64,000 nucleotides of DNA from Poindextera sp963719975 (GTDB lineage: Bacteria > Pseudomonadota > Alphaproteobacteria > Caulobacterales > Caulobacteraceae): positions 682,001-746,000 of the forward strand of contig CAVRED010000007.1 of assembly GCA_963719975.1 (NCBI GenBank). Direction: 5' to 3'. The notes beneath the pieces are model-generated. The model did no database searches and was not told where the DNA came from. It was given only the letters and a program-made list of their open reading frames with translations. Below, in pieces: positions 10,009 through 17,829 of this stretch. Both the position numbers and the translations under genes were made by a program. How positions within the stretch are numbered: position 1 is the stretch's first letter; each line of letters begins with the position of its first letter.

Positions 10009-10383
10009 ATGAGCGAGAGTCCCGATCGATACGACATCTCCAAAGACGTCCTGTTCGGGGCGCTGGAGACGATGGACGTCGACGCCGTCGCGCGAGCGCA
10101 GACGCCGTGGTGGAACCGCACGCTGACGCAGGTGAACGACGCGGTCGTGCGGCTGGCGGTGATGGACGGGGACTTCCATTGGCACAAGCACGATGAGGAG
10201 GACGAGTTCTTCTTTGTGCTCGACGGCGCACTGACGATCGACATCGAGGGGGCTCCCTCCGTGCGGCTCGAACCCGGCCAGGGCGTCACCGTCCCGCGCG
10301 GCCACATGCACTTCCCCCACGCTCACGGTCGCACCGTGGTGCTGATGGTCGAACAAGCAAGCGTCACGCCCACGGGGGACTAA
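10009..10383 (+). CDS. Small single-domain cupin protein
   Basis: A 124-residue cupin starting MSESPDRYDIS. ATG 10009 has GGAG 9 nt upstream. Longer starts at ATG 9994 and GTG 9961 lie in the same frame, but the GTG overlaps the palindromic operator and neither has a good ribosome site. Motif 1 is HWHKHDEEDEFFFVLDG, giving His, His and Glu ligands; motif 2 is GVTVPRGHMHFPHA. It matches the DUF of mannose-6-phosphate isomerase-like cupins that often partner small regulators. It is divergent from the ArsR gene and probably under its control. Substrate not predictable. Confidence 0.78.
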   Translation: MSESPDRYDISKDVLFGALETMDVDAVARAQTPWWNRTLTQVNDAVVRLAVMDGDFHWHKHDEEDEFFFVLDGALTIDIEGAPSVRLEPGQGVTVPRGHMHFPHAHGRTVVLMVEQASVTPTGD

Positions 10384-10412
10384 GACGCGCGAAAGCGCCG
10401 CCGAACGGCTAA

Positions 10413-10545
10413 GCGCCGCGGCGTTCGATTGAGAAGGTCCCCTGCCCGGATTGGCTTGAGGCTTGATGCTTGATGCTGCTGCTTGGACGAGCGCAAGGCG
10501 CCCGCCGGACAGGGGTACTCTTAGTCAATCGAACGCGCGCGGAAC
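10413..10545. ncRNA. Candidate structured small RNA, possibly 6S RNA
   Basis: Two long complementary arms enclose a region of about 130 nt: GCGTTCGATTGA (10421-10432) pairs perfectly with TCAATCGAACGC (10525-10536). Further in, CCCCTG-C-CCGG (10439-10449) pairs with CCGG-A-CAGGGG (10505-10515). Between the helices is an asymmetric internal bubble of 6 and 9 nt. A rod with a central bubble and a large apical part is the general form of 6S RNA, the RNA polymerase-sigma70 decoy. The strand is undecided. A weak TTAGCG-N17-TAATGC promoter-like element lies just outside on the minus strand, and a GC hairpin followed by TTT lies at the opposite end, which slightly favours minus. No ORF is convincing here. 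Confidence 0.5.
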
Positions 10546-10573
10546 TCAACGAGCATTAGACCACGACCAACCA

Positions 10574-10598
10574 CCCGCTAAGAAAACCGCTTAGCGGG
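10574..10598. terminator. Hairpin downstream of pyrC, possible bidirectional terminator
   Basis: CCCGCTAAG (10574-10582) pairs perfectly with CTTAGCGGG (10590-10598) across a 7-nt loop. It lies 30 nt beyond the pyrC stop on the minus strand and beyond the structured RNA candidate on the plus strand. The stem is strong, but neither strand has a true T run, so it may act as an mRNA-end stabiliser or weak terminator. Confidence 0.5.
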
Positions 10599-10628
10599 GG
10601 CGTGAGGCGGATGTGTGAGGGCCGCGCC

Positions 10629-11933
10629 TTAGACGCGGGCGTCGAAGACGATGCGGCCGTCGACCAGCGTCATCAGCACCTTGCCCTGTAGGCTGCGGCC
10701 GTCGAAGGGCGAGTTCTTCGACTTGGAGATCAGCTTGTCGGCGTCGATGCGGATCGGCGCGCCGATGTCACAAAGCACGAGGTCGGCAGGCGCGCCCTCG
10801 ACCAGGTTGCCGGCGTCCAGGCCAAGCAGGCGCGCCGGCTTCAGAGTCACCGCCGCGATCAGGTCGACCAGCGGAGCGCGGCGCTCGTGGTGCAAAGTGA
10901 GCAGGGCCGCCAGCAGGGTCTCGAGCCCCACCGCGCCCGGCGCAGCCTCGTCGAACGGCAAGCGCTTGTCCTCGGCCGGGGCGGGCGCGTGGGCCGAGAC
11001 GACGACGTCGATCAGGCCGGACGCCAGCGCCTCGATCAGCGCCTGGCGGTCGTCCTCGCCGCGCAGCGGGGGCACGAGCTTGTAGAAGGTGCGGTAGTCG
11101 CCGATGTCGAGCTCATTGAAGCTCAGGTGGTTGATCGAGACGGTCGCGTGGATGTTGACGTCCCTTGCCTTCGCGCGCCTGCAGGCTCTCAAGCGCGTCG
11201 GCCGTGCTGAGCTGGTCGACGATCAGGCTGGCGCCGGTGAGTTCGGCGAGCGCCAGGTCGCGCTCGAGCATGACGCGCTCGGCGATCGCCGGCCCCGCGA
11301 CGAGGCCAAGGCGACCGGCGAACTCGCTTTCGTTAGCGTTGGACTGGCCGGCCAGCGACGGATCGTTCGGGCGGTGGGCGAAGGGCACGCCGAAGCCGCG
11401 CTTGCGTAGGTCATCGCGCGGCGCATCACCTGTGAATTCACGATCGGCCGGTCGACATCGGTCACATAGAGGCAGCCGGCCTCGCGCATGAGGCCGATCT
11501 CGGCCATCTGCTCGCCGGCCAGGCCCTTGGTCGCCGCGCCGGCGGGGTAGACCTTGCTGAGCCCGATGTCGCGGGCGCGGCGCAGGATGAAGTCGACCAC
11601 CGAGGGCTCGTCGACGGCCGGCTCGGTGTCCGGTTGCACGACGATCGAGGTGACGCCGCCCGCCACGGCCGCGCGCGCGGCGGACTTCAGCGTCTCCTTG
11701 GTCTCGGCGCCGGGCTCGCCCGTCTTCACGCGGATGTCGACCAGCCCCGGAGCCAGCACGGCGCCGGCGCAGTCGACCCGCTCGATGTCCGTCGACAGGC
11801 CCTCGAGGGTCGGGGTTCGCGCGACCTCGGCGATCGCGCCGCCGGCCGAGATCAGCGAGCCGGGCCCGTCGTAGCCGCTGGCCGGGTCGACCAGCCGCGC
11901 GCCGAGGAAGGCGATGGGGCGCGCCTCGGCCAT
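10629..11933 (-). CDS. pyrC: Dihydroorotase-like protein, probably noncatalytic (PyrC'/PyrX type)
   Basis: A protein of the dihydroorotase/amidohydrolase family of about 434 residues, encoded directly after pyrB with overlapping stop/start (TGATG). It has the family's frame and length, including GEPGAETKETLKSAARAAVAGG, NHLSFNELDIGDYRTFYK and the C-terminal SKSKNSPFDG. The metal-binding His-x-His that should follow GLVD is replaced by GLVDIRVKTGEPG (residues 63-75), and the catalytic TDHAP-type Asp is replaced in VVSAHAPAPAEDKR. By analogy with PyrX of pseudomonads, it is more likely a structural partner of aspartate carbamoyltransferase than an active enzyme; a true dihydroorotase should exist elsewhere. 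Frame changes near 11405 and 11180 look like sequence errors. Confidence 0.85.
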
Positions 11934-12910
11934 CAGTCGTTGTCCAGCCGGGCGGCGAGGCTGGTCAGCACGGCCATGCGCACGGCGACGCCCATCTCGA
12001 CCTGGTCCTGGATCAGGCTGATGGCGAGGTCGTCGGCGACATCGGAGTCGATCTCGACGCCGCGGTTCATCGGGCCTGGGTGCATCACCTTCACGCCCGG
12101 CTTGGCGTGCGCCAGCTTCTCGCGATCGAGCCCGAAGAAGCGGAAGTACTCGCGGGTCGAGGGAACGAGCGCGCCGGTCATCCGCTCCAGCTGCAGGCGA
12201 AGCATCATCACGACGTCGGCGTCGGCGATGCCGCGGCGAAGGTCGTGGAACACCTCGCCGCCCCAACGCTCGGCCCCGACTGGCATGAGCGTCGCCGGGC
12301 CGACGAGGCGCACGCGCGCGCCCAGCATCTGCAGAGTGAGCACGTTCGAGCGCGCGACGCGGCTGTGCAGCACATCGCCGCAGATCGCGACCGTCAGTCC
12401 CTCAACATGCCCGAACGCCCGCCGCATGGAGAGAGCGTCGAGCAGCGCCTGGGTCGGGTGCTCGTGCTGGCCATCGCCGGCGTTGATCACACTGCAGCCG
12501 ACCTTTTGGGCGAGCAGGGAGGCGGCGCCGGACGCCGAGTGGCGCACCACCAAGAGGTCCGGCCGCATCGCATTCAGGGTGACGGCGGTGTCGATGAGCG
12601 TCTCGCCCTTGCTCATCGAAGAGGCGCGCGGGCTCATGTTGACCACGTCGGCGCCCAGCCGCTTGCCCGCAAGCTCGAAGGAACTTTGCGTTCGCGTTGA
12701 ATTCTCGAAGAAAAGATTCATCAGCGTCCGACCTTTCAAGAGGTCGAGCTTCTTCGCCTTCTGCCGGTTCAGCGCCACGAAGCCGTCGGACAGGTCGAGG
12801 AGGGCAAGCAGCGTTTCGCGGTCGAGATCGGCGGCTGTGGTGAAATGGCGGGCCGGAAACGGAAACGTCCGCGCGCGGACGTCATCGATCCCAAGGGCGT
12901 TCCTGGCCAT
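11933..12910 (-). CDS. pyrB: Aspartate carbamoyltransferase catalytic chain
   Basis: Condenses carbamoyl phosphate with aspartate, the first committed step of pyrimidine synthesis. It is intact at 325 residues. The carbamoyl phosphate loop FFENSTRT is at residues 67-74, VVRHSASGA and HEHPTQALLD line the active site, and HPGPMNRGVEI is near the C-terminus. No pyrI regulatory subunit is seen. The adjacent pyrC-like gene overlaps its stop, which fits a PyrB/PyrC' dodecamer. Gene order ruvX-pyrB-pyrC on one strand suggests one operon. Confidence 0.97.
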   Translation of the reverse strand: MARNALGIDDVRARTFPFPARHFTTAADLDRETLLALLDLSDGFVALNRQKAKKLDLLKGRTLMNLFFENSTRTQSSFELAGKRLGADVVNMSPRASSMSKGETLIDTAVTLNAMRPDLLVVRHSASGAASLLAQKVGCSVINAGDGQHEHPTQALLDALSMRRAFGHVEGLTVAICGDVLHSRVARSNVLTLQMLGARVRLVGPATLMPVGAERWGGEVFHDLRRGIADADVVMMLRLQLERMTGALVPSTREYFRFFGLDREKLAHAKPGVKVMHPGPMNRGVEIDSDVADDLAISLIQDQVEMGVAVRMAVLTSLAARLDND

Positions 12911-12950
12911 TAAAGCGCCGTTCTAGGCGGCTTCTGGGCCTGAGCCAAGC

Positions 12951-13421
12951 TCAGACGCCCCGCAGGCGATCGAGCGCGCCTTGGAGGATCCAGGCGGCGG
13001 CGGCCTTGTCGACCAGCTCCTTGCGGCGATGGCGGGTGACGTCGGCTTCGTCGATGAGCATGCGGTTCACCGCCGCCGTCGACAGCCGCTCGTCCCAGAA
13101 GGCGATCGGCAGGTCGGGTCTCAGCCGCAGCAGGTTGCGCGCGAAGGCGCGCGCAGACTGGCAGCGCGGGCCTTCCGTCCCGTCCATGTTGATGGGCAGG
13201 CCGATCACCAGCCCGCCGGCGTCGCGCGCCTGCATGAGCGCGAGCAGCGCTTCGGCGTCGTCGGTGAACCTGGTCTTGCGCAGGAGGTGGATCGGGGTCG
13301 CGATCATGAGACCGACGTCGGAGACCGCGACGCCGATCGTCTTCTCGCCAAGGTCCAGTCCCATCACCGGGGCGCCTTTGGGAACGGCGGCGGGCAGCTC
13401 GGCGATGTCGATGACGGCCAT
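12951..13421 (-). CDS. ruvX: Holliday junction resolvase-like protein RuvX/YqgF
   Basis: A 156-residue RNase H-fold protein of the YqgF/RuvX family, implicated in pre-16S rRNA processing and possibly Holliday junction cleavage. Visible motifs are VMGLDLGEKTIGVAVSD (first acidic catalytic residue), VIGLPINMDGTEGPR, PIAFWDERLSTAAVNRML (Glu and Arg) and DKAAAAWILQGALD (final Asp). It begins with an N-terminal extension of about 18 residues. It lies 40 nt upstream of pyrB on the same strand and is divergent from gatC. Confidence 0.93.
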   Translation of the reverse strand: MAVIDIAELPAAVPKGAPVMGLDLGEKTIGVAVSDVGLMIATPIHLLRKTRFTDDAEALLALMQARDAGGLVIGLPINMDGTEGPRCQSARAFARNLLRLRPDLPIAFWDERLSTAAVNRMLIDEADVTRHRRKELVDKAAAAWILQGALDRLRGV

Positions 13422-13450
13422 GATGTGCGTCTTTCACCGCTGAGCGCCCC

Positions 13451-13479
13451 TTGTCAAAACCGCGCCCGGGTGGCTAACC
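13451..13479 (+). promoter_or_regulatory. Possible sigma70 promoter for gatCA
   Basis: TTGTCA (13451-13456), a 17-bp spacer and CTAACC (13474-13479) lie 25-54 nt upstream of the gatC ATG, in the 83-bp gap between divergent ruvX and gatC. The -35 is good and the -10 is poor but typical of GC-rich genomes. CGGAGA at 13491-13496 is the ribosome site. Confidence 0.35.
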
Positions 13480-13504
13480 GACGCCTCTTTCGGAGACCTC
13501 TCTC

Positions 13505-13792
13505 ATGGCGATCGATGTGGCGGCGGTGAAGAAGGTCGCGAGCTTGGCCAAGCTGCGCGTGCCGGACGAGCGCCTAGCGCCCCTGGCCGACGAGCTCAGC
13601 GGCATCCTCGCCTGGATCGAGCAGTTGAACGAGGTCGACACCGACGGCGTCGAGCCGATGACCTCGGCCGTGGCGGCCAAGCTGCCGCTGCGCGAGGACA
13701 TCGTGAGCGATGGCGGCGACACGGAGCGCGTCCTCTCGAATGCGCCAAGGCGCGAAAAGAACTTCTTCGTCGTCCCGAAGGTGATCGAGTAG
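13505..13792 (+). CDS. gatC: Glutamyl/aspartyl-tRNA amidotransferase subunit C
   Basis: The 95-residue scaffold subunit of GatCAB, which converts misacylated Glu-tRNA(Gln) and Asp-tRNA(Asn) to the cognate forms. Typical sequence includes VKKVASLAKLRVPDERL, LSGILAWIEQLNEVDTDGVEP and LREDIVSDGG. It is intact, with CGGAGA upstream of ATG 13505. The stop overlaps the gatA GTG start by one base, so the two are translationally coupled. Confidence 0.96.
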   Translation: MAIDVAAVKKVASLAKLRVPDERLAPLADELSGILAWIEQLNEVDTDGVEPMTSAVAAKLPLREDIVSDGGDTERVLSNAPRREKNFFVVPKVIE

Positions 13793-15264
13793 TGGCCGCG
13801 GCGACCAGCCTGACGCTGAAGGGCGCGATCGAAGGCCTGCGCGCCAAGGCCTTCTCCGCCGAGGAGCTGACCGCGGCCCACATCGCGGCCGTCGAACAGG
13901 CGCGGCCGCTGAACGCCTATGTGCTCGAGACGCCCGAGCCGGCGCTTGCCCGCGCCAAGGCGGCCGACGAGCGCATCGCGCGCGGCGAGGGGCGGCCGCT
14001 GGAAGGCATCCCGCTCGGGATCAAGGACCTGTTCTGCACGGAGGGCGTGCGGACGACCGCCGGCTCGAAGATTCTCGGCAACTTCAAACCTACCTATGAA
14101 TCCACCGTCTCCGCCAACCTCTGGCGCGATGGGGCGGTGATGCTGGGCAAGCTCAACATGGACGAGTTCGCCATGGGCTCGTCGAACGAGAACTCGGCGC
14201 ACGGACCTGTGGTGAACCCCTGGCGCAGCCGCGGATCGAACGCCCCACTGACGCCGGGCGGCTCGTCGGGCGGTTCGGCCGCCGCGGTGGCCGCTGAGCT
14301 TTGCCTCGGCGCGACCGCGACCGACACCGGCGGGTCGATCCGTCAGCCGGCCGCCTTCACCGGCACGGTTGGCATCAAGCCGACCTACGGCCGCTGCTCG
14401 CGCTGGGGCATCGTCGCGTTCGCGTCGTCCCTGGACCAGGCCGGGCCAATCGCGCGCACGGTCGAGGACGCCGCGATCCTTCTGAAGTCCATGGCCGGGC
14501 ACGACCCGAAGGATTCCACCAGCCTCGACGTCGAGACGCCCGACTTCCCCAGCTTCGCCGGCAAGTCGATCAAGGGCCTCAAGATCGGCGTGCCGAAGGA
14601 ATACCGCGTGGACGGGATGCCGGCGGAGATCGAGGCGCTGTGGGCCGACGGCGTGCGCTGGCTGAAGGAAGCCGGTTGCGAGATCAAGGACGTCTCGCTG
14701 CCGCACACGCGCTTTGCGTTGCCGGCCTACTACATCATCGCTCCGGCCGAGGCGTCATCGAACCTGGCGCGCTACGACGGGATGCGCTTCGGGCTGCGCG
14801 CCGACGGAGAGGCGCTGAAGGACGTCTATGAGTCCACCCGAGCCGAGGGGTTCGGCGCGGAGGTGCAACGGCGCATCCTGATCGGGACCTATGTGCTGAG
14901 CCACGGCTACTACGACGCCTACTATCTGAAGGCGCAGCGCGTGCGGCAGCGGATCGCCGACGACTTCACGACCGCTTTCGCGGAGGTCGACGCGCTGCTC
15001 ACGCCGACCGCGCCGTCGGCCGCGTTCGGCCTCGGCGATCGGACGAGCGACCCGGTGGCCATGTACCTGAACGACATCTTCACGGTGACGGTGAACCTGG
15101 CCGGCTTGCCGGGCATGAGCGTGCCCGCCGGGCTGGACGCGCACGGGCTGCCGCTCGGCCTGCAGTTGATCGGACGGCCGCTCGACGAAGGGACGCTATT
15201 TTCGCTGGGCTACGCGCTCGAGCAGGCCGCGGGGTTCACGGCCAAGCCCGAGCGTTGGTGGTAG
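13792..15264 (+). CDS. gatA: Glutamyl/aspartyl-tRNA amidotransferase subunit A
   Basis: The 490-residue amidase subunit of GatCAB, which releases ammonia from glutamine. The amidase-signature triad is visible: Lys78 in GIPLGIKDLF, Ser158 in the GGSSGGSAAAVAAE motif, and Ser182 in TDTGGSIRQPA. It starts at GTG 13792, overlapping gatC. It is intact. gatB follows 530 nt later, after a small gene on the other strand. Confidence 0.97.
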   Translation: MAAATSLTLKGAIEGLRAKAFSAEELTAAHIAAVEQARPLNAYVLETPEPALARAKAADERIARGEGRPLEGIPLGIKDLFCTEGVRTTAGSKILGNFKPTYESTVSANLWRDGAVMLGKLNMDEFAMGSSNENSAHGPVVNPWRSRGSNAPLTPGGSSGGSAAAVAAELCLGATATDTGGSIRQPAAFTGTVGIKPTYGRCSRWGIVAFASSLDQAGPIARTVEDAAILLKSMAGHDPKDSTSLDVETPDFPSFAGKSIKGLKIGVPKEYRVDGMPAEIEALWADGVRWLKEAGCEIKDVSLPHTRFALPAYYIIAPAEASSNLARYDGMRFGLRADGEALKDVYESTRAEGFGAEVQRRILIGTYVLSHGYYDAYYLKAQRVRQRIADDFTTAFAEVDALLTPTAPSAAFGLGDRTSDPVAMYLNDIFTVTVNLAGLPGMSVPAGLDAHGLPLGLQLIGRPLDEGTLFSLGYALEQAAGFTAKPERWW

Positions 15265-15266
15265 AC

Positions 15267-15677
15267 CTACTGCGGCGCAGCGGGCGCGCTCGAAGCGGCG
15301 GCCGGGGCGGCCGACGCGGCGGCGGGGGCAGCCGACGCCGAACCCGACGCCTGCAGATCGGTCTGGATCTGCGCGAGCTTGGCCGCGTCGATGTTCGCCT
15401 GCGGGAACTGCGAGATCTGGCGGATGGTCATGCCCTTGATCTGGTCGAGGCCATCATAGGTCAGGAGCGCCGGCAGGTCCTTGGCGAGCACCGCCTTGGT
15501 CGTCGGGTTGGCCAGCAGGTCGCTGATGGTCGAGTCGACCGACGGGCCGCTGGCGGCCGGCGCGCTGGAGGCGGCAGGCGCCCCGCTCGCGGCGGGCTGA
15601 TCCTGAGCGACGCTCACGGCGGCGGCCGCAAGGCCCATGACGGCGCCGAGCGCGCCAATGAACAGGAGTCTACGCAT
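15267..15677 (-). CDS. Secreted Ala/Pro/Ser-rich protein of unknown function
   Basis: A 136-residue protein starting MRRLLFIGALG at 15677, with GGGGAG upstream. The first about 24 residues form a clear signal peptide ending near VSVAQ. Low-complexity Ala/Ser/Pro stretches flank a short folded core of about 55 residues (STISDLLANPTTKAVLAKDL through QISQFPQANIDAAKLAQI). I do not recognise a named family. It lies between gatA and gatB on the opposite strand, 3 nt from the gatA stop. Likely periplasmic. Confidence 0.72.
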   Translation of the reverse strand: MRRLLFIGALGAVMGLAAAAVSVAQDQPAASGAPAASSAPAASGPSVDSTISDLLANPTTKAVLAKDLPALLTYDGLDQIKGMTIRQISQFPQANIDAAKLAQIQTDLQASGSASAAPAAASAAPAAASSAPAAPQ

Positions 15678-15795
15678 GCAATGTCTCCCCATAGGGTAGC
15701 GGAAAAGAAAGGCGCGCGACCAAAGCCGCTTTTGCTGGCCCGCACAAGCCTGTGCTCGTTACTTCCCTGTAAGGCGCCGTGATAGAAAGGGATCC

Positions 15796-17259
15796 ATGAG
15801 CGACCATGCTGAATTGATCGAGGGCCGCACCGGCGCGTGGGAGATCGTGCTCGGCCTGGAGGTCCACGCCCAGGTGGCGTCACGCTCCAAGTTGTTCTCG
15901 GGCGCGGCGGTAGGGTTCGGCGCGGGGCCGAACGAGCAGGTCAGCCTGGTCGACGCGGCCTTCCCAGGCATGCTGCCGGTGATCAATGGCTATTGCGTCG
16001 AGCAGGCGGTGCGCACCGGCCTTGGACTGAAGGCCAGGATCAACCATTGGTCGAGATTCGACCGGAAGAACTATTTCTACCCGGACCTGCCGGCCGGCTA
16101 TCAGATCAGCCAGTTCGCCCATCCGATCGTGGGCGAGGGCGAGATCGAGGTCGAGCGGGACGACGGCTCGACGTTCGTCGTCGGCATCGAGCGGCTGCAC
16201 CTGGAGCAAGACGCCGGCAAGTCGATCCACGATCTCGATCCCAACTGGACCTTCCTCGACCTGAACCGCGCCGGCACAGCGCTGATGGAGATCGTGTCGA
16301 AGCCTGACATGCGCAGCTCCGAGGAAGCCTCGGCCTATGTGAAGAAGCTCCGCACCATCCTGCGCTATCTGGGCACGTGCGACGGCGACATGGAGAAGGG
16401 CAATCTGCGCGCCGACGTGAACGTCTCGGTGCGACGCCCCGGCGGTCCGCTGGGCACCCGCTGCGAGATCAAGAACGTCAATTCCTATCGTCACATCCGC
16501 GAGGCGATCGAGTTCGAGGCGCGCCGGCAGATAGACATCATCGAAGACGGCGGGACGATCGATCAGGAAACCCGCCTGTTCGACCCCGCAAAAGGCGAGA
16601 CGCGCTCGATGCGCTCGAAGGAGGATTCGCAGGACTATCGCTACTTCCCCGATCCAGACCTCCTGCCGCTGGAGCTCGACCCCGCCTGGGTGAAGGCGAT
16701 CGAGGCTTCGCTCCCGGAGCTGCCGGACGCGAAGAAAAGCAGGCTGGAGAGCCAGTACGGACTTTCGCCCTACGACGCCGGCGTGCTGGCGGCAGAGGCG
16801 GTGCGGGCCGACTTCTTCGAGGCCGCCGCCGCGGGCCGCGACGCCAAGCTGGTCGCCAACTGGACCACCAACAACCTGATGGCGCGGCTGGCCGAGGCCG
16901 GCGGCGACATTTCGGAGAGCCCAATCTCGGCGATGGACATCGCGGCCCTGGTCAAGCTGATCGAGGACGGCGTGATCTCGTCGAAGATCGCGCGCACCGT
17001 CTTCGACCACATGTGGGACGGCGAGGGCGACCCGGCGGCGATCGTCGAGGCGCGGGGATTGCGCCAGGTGACCGACACCGGCGCGCTGGAAGCCACGATC
17101 GAGGGCATCATTGCGGCGAACCCCGACAAGGCCGAGGCGGTGAAGACCAGGCCGCAGGCGATCGGCTGGTTCGTCGGCCAGGTGATGCGCGAGACCGGCG
17201 GCAAGGCCAACCCGGCGGCGGTCAACCAGATCCTGAAGGCCAAGCTGGGCGTCGACTAG
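15796..17259 (+). CDS. gatB: Glutamyl/aspartyl-tRNA amidotransferase subunit B
   Basis: The 487-residue tRNA-binding and kinase-like subunit of GatCAB. It carries IVLGLEVHAQVASRSKLF, the PET112/GatB signature FDRKNYFYPDLPAGYQISQF, and GNLRADVNVSVRRPGGPLGTR. The C-terminal YqeY-like tail ends KPNAAAVNQILKAK-like (here KANPAAVNQILKAK). ATG 15796 has AAAGGGA upstream. It is intact and has its own upstream region because of the intervening divergent secreted-protein gene. Confidence 0.97.
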   Translation: MSDHAELIEGRTGAWEIVLGLEVHAQVASRSKLFSGAAVGFGAGPNEQVSLVDAAFPGMLPVINGYCVEQAVRTGLGLKARINHWSRFDRKNYFYPDLPAGYQISQFAHPIVGEGEIEVERDDGSTFVVGIERLHLEQDAGKSIHDLDPNWTFLDLNRAGTALMEIVSKPDMRSSEEASAYVKKLRTILRYLGTCDGDMEKGNLRADVNVSVRRPGGPLGTRCEIKNVNSYRHIREAIEFEARRQIDIIEDGGTIDQETRLFDPAKGETRSMRSKEDSQDYRYFPDPDLLPLELDPAWVKAIEASLPELPDAKKSRLESQYGLSPYDAGVLAAEAVRADFFEAAAAGRDAKLVANWTTNNLMARLAEAGGDISESPISAMDIAALVKLIEDGVISSKIARTVFDHMWDGEGDPAAIVEARGLRQVTDTGALEATIEGIIAANPDKAEAVKTRPQAIGWFVGQVMRETGGKANPAAVNQILKAKLGVD

Positions 17260-17260
17260 C

Positions 17261-17695
17261 CTAGTAGGCGCCGGCGGGGATCACCTCGACGATCAGGCCC
17301 GACGCGCTCGACGCCAGCAAGAGATCGCCGTCGCACAGCAACCACGCATAGCCCGGCGGGGCGGGGCGAAGGTGAAAGCGGGCCGGGTCCACGAGCACAG
17401 TCGCCGGCGCGTCAGGCGGCAGCGTCTGTCCGGGCCACCAGCGGCCGTAGTGAGGGTGATAGCGCCCGGAGGCGGGCGCCGGCGTCCGCGGCCGGTCGGG
17501 GGGCGGGACCAACTGCGCGACATCCTGCTGAGCCGGCGGGGGGGCGACCCTGTCCCAAGGGCGCTCGCGCGGCATGCCGGGCGCGGCCGAGGCGACCAGC
17601 AAGCCCAGTGCGACAGCGAGCAACGCCGCGCCCACTCGTACGTCCGGGCGCGCCCGATCTCGTGCCTGCTCACCGTCCGCGGCGTTCAACTCCAT
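17261..17695 (-). CDS. RcnB-like periplasmic/anchored protein
   Basis: A 144-residue protein with an N-terminal hydrophobic segment (ALLAVALGLLVASAA), a Pro-rich linker, and a C-terminal RPAPPGYAWLLCDGDLLLASSASGLIVEVIP. This last part resembles the PPGYRWVRVGDDALLV...GVI-V-I motif of the RcnB family, linked to nickel/cobalt homeostasis in E. coli but widespread with unknown roles. It is convergent with gatB and separated by one base. A shorter start is possible. Confidence 0.65.
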   Translation of the reverse strand: MELNAADGEQARDRARPDVRVGAALLAVALGLLVASAAPGMPRERPWDRVAPPPAQQDVAQLVPPPDRPRTPAPASGRYHPHYGRWWPGQTLPPDAPATVLVDPARFHLRPAPPGYAWLLCDGDLLLASSASGLIVEVIPAGAY

Positions 17696-17829
17696 TCTCC
17701 CAACCCATCCGCGGTAAGGACCCGACGCTGAACGTCAACTGAACGCACGTAGAGGGCGATTTCCGCTTGCCCGGCGTGCGGCCGGGCCGCCATGGTCCTC
17801 GCCTGTCCAACGCCGCAGGGAGTTCGCCG

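Noticed and set aside
10384..10628. A short coding gene in the gap before pyrC
   Set aside because: The sequence is dominated by perfect inverted repeats, and no frame has a start with a ribosome site and sensible composition.
15267..15677. Repeated Ala/Pro/Ser codons as a DNA repeat array
   Set aside because: The periodicity follows from low-complexity protein coding, not from identical DNA units; no regular spacer structure as in CRISPR.
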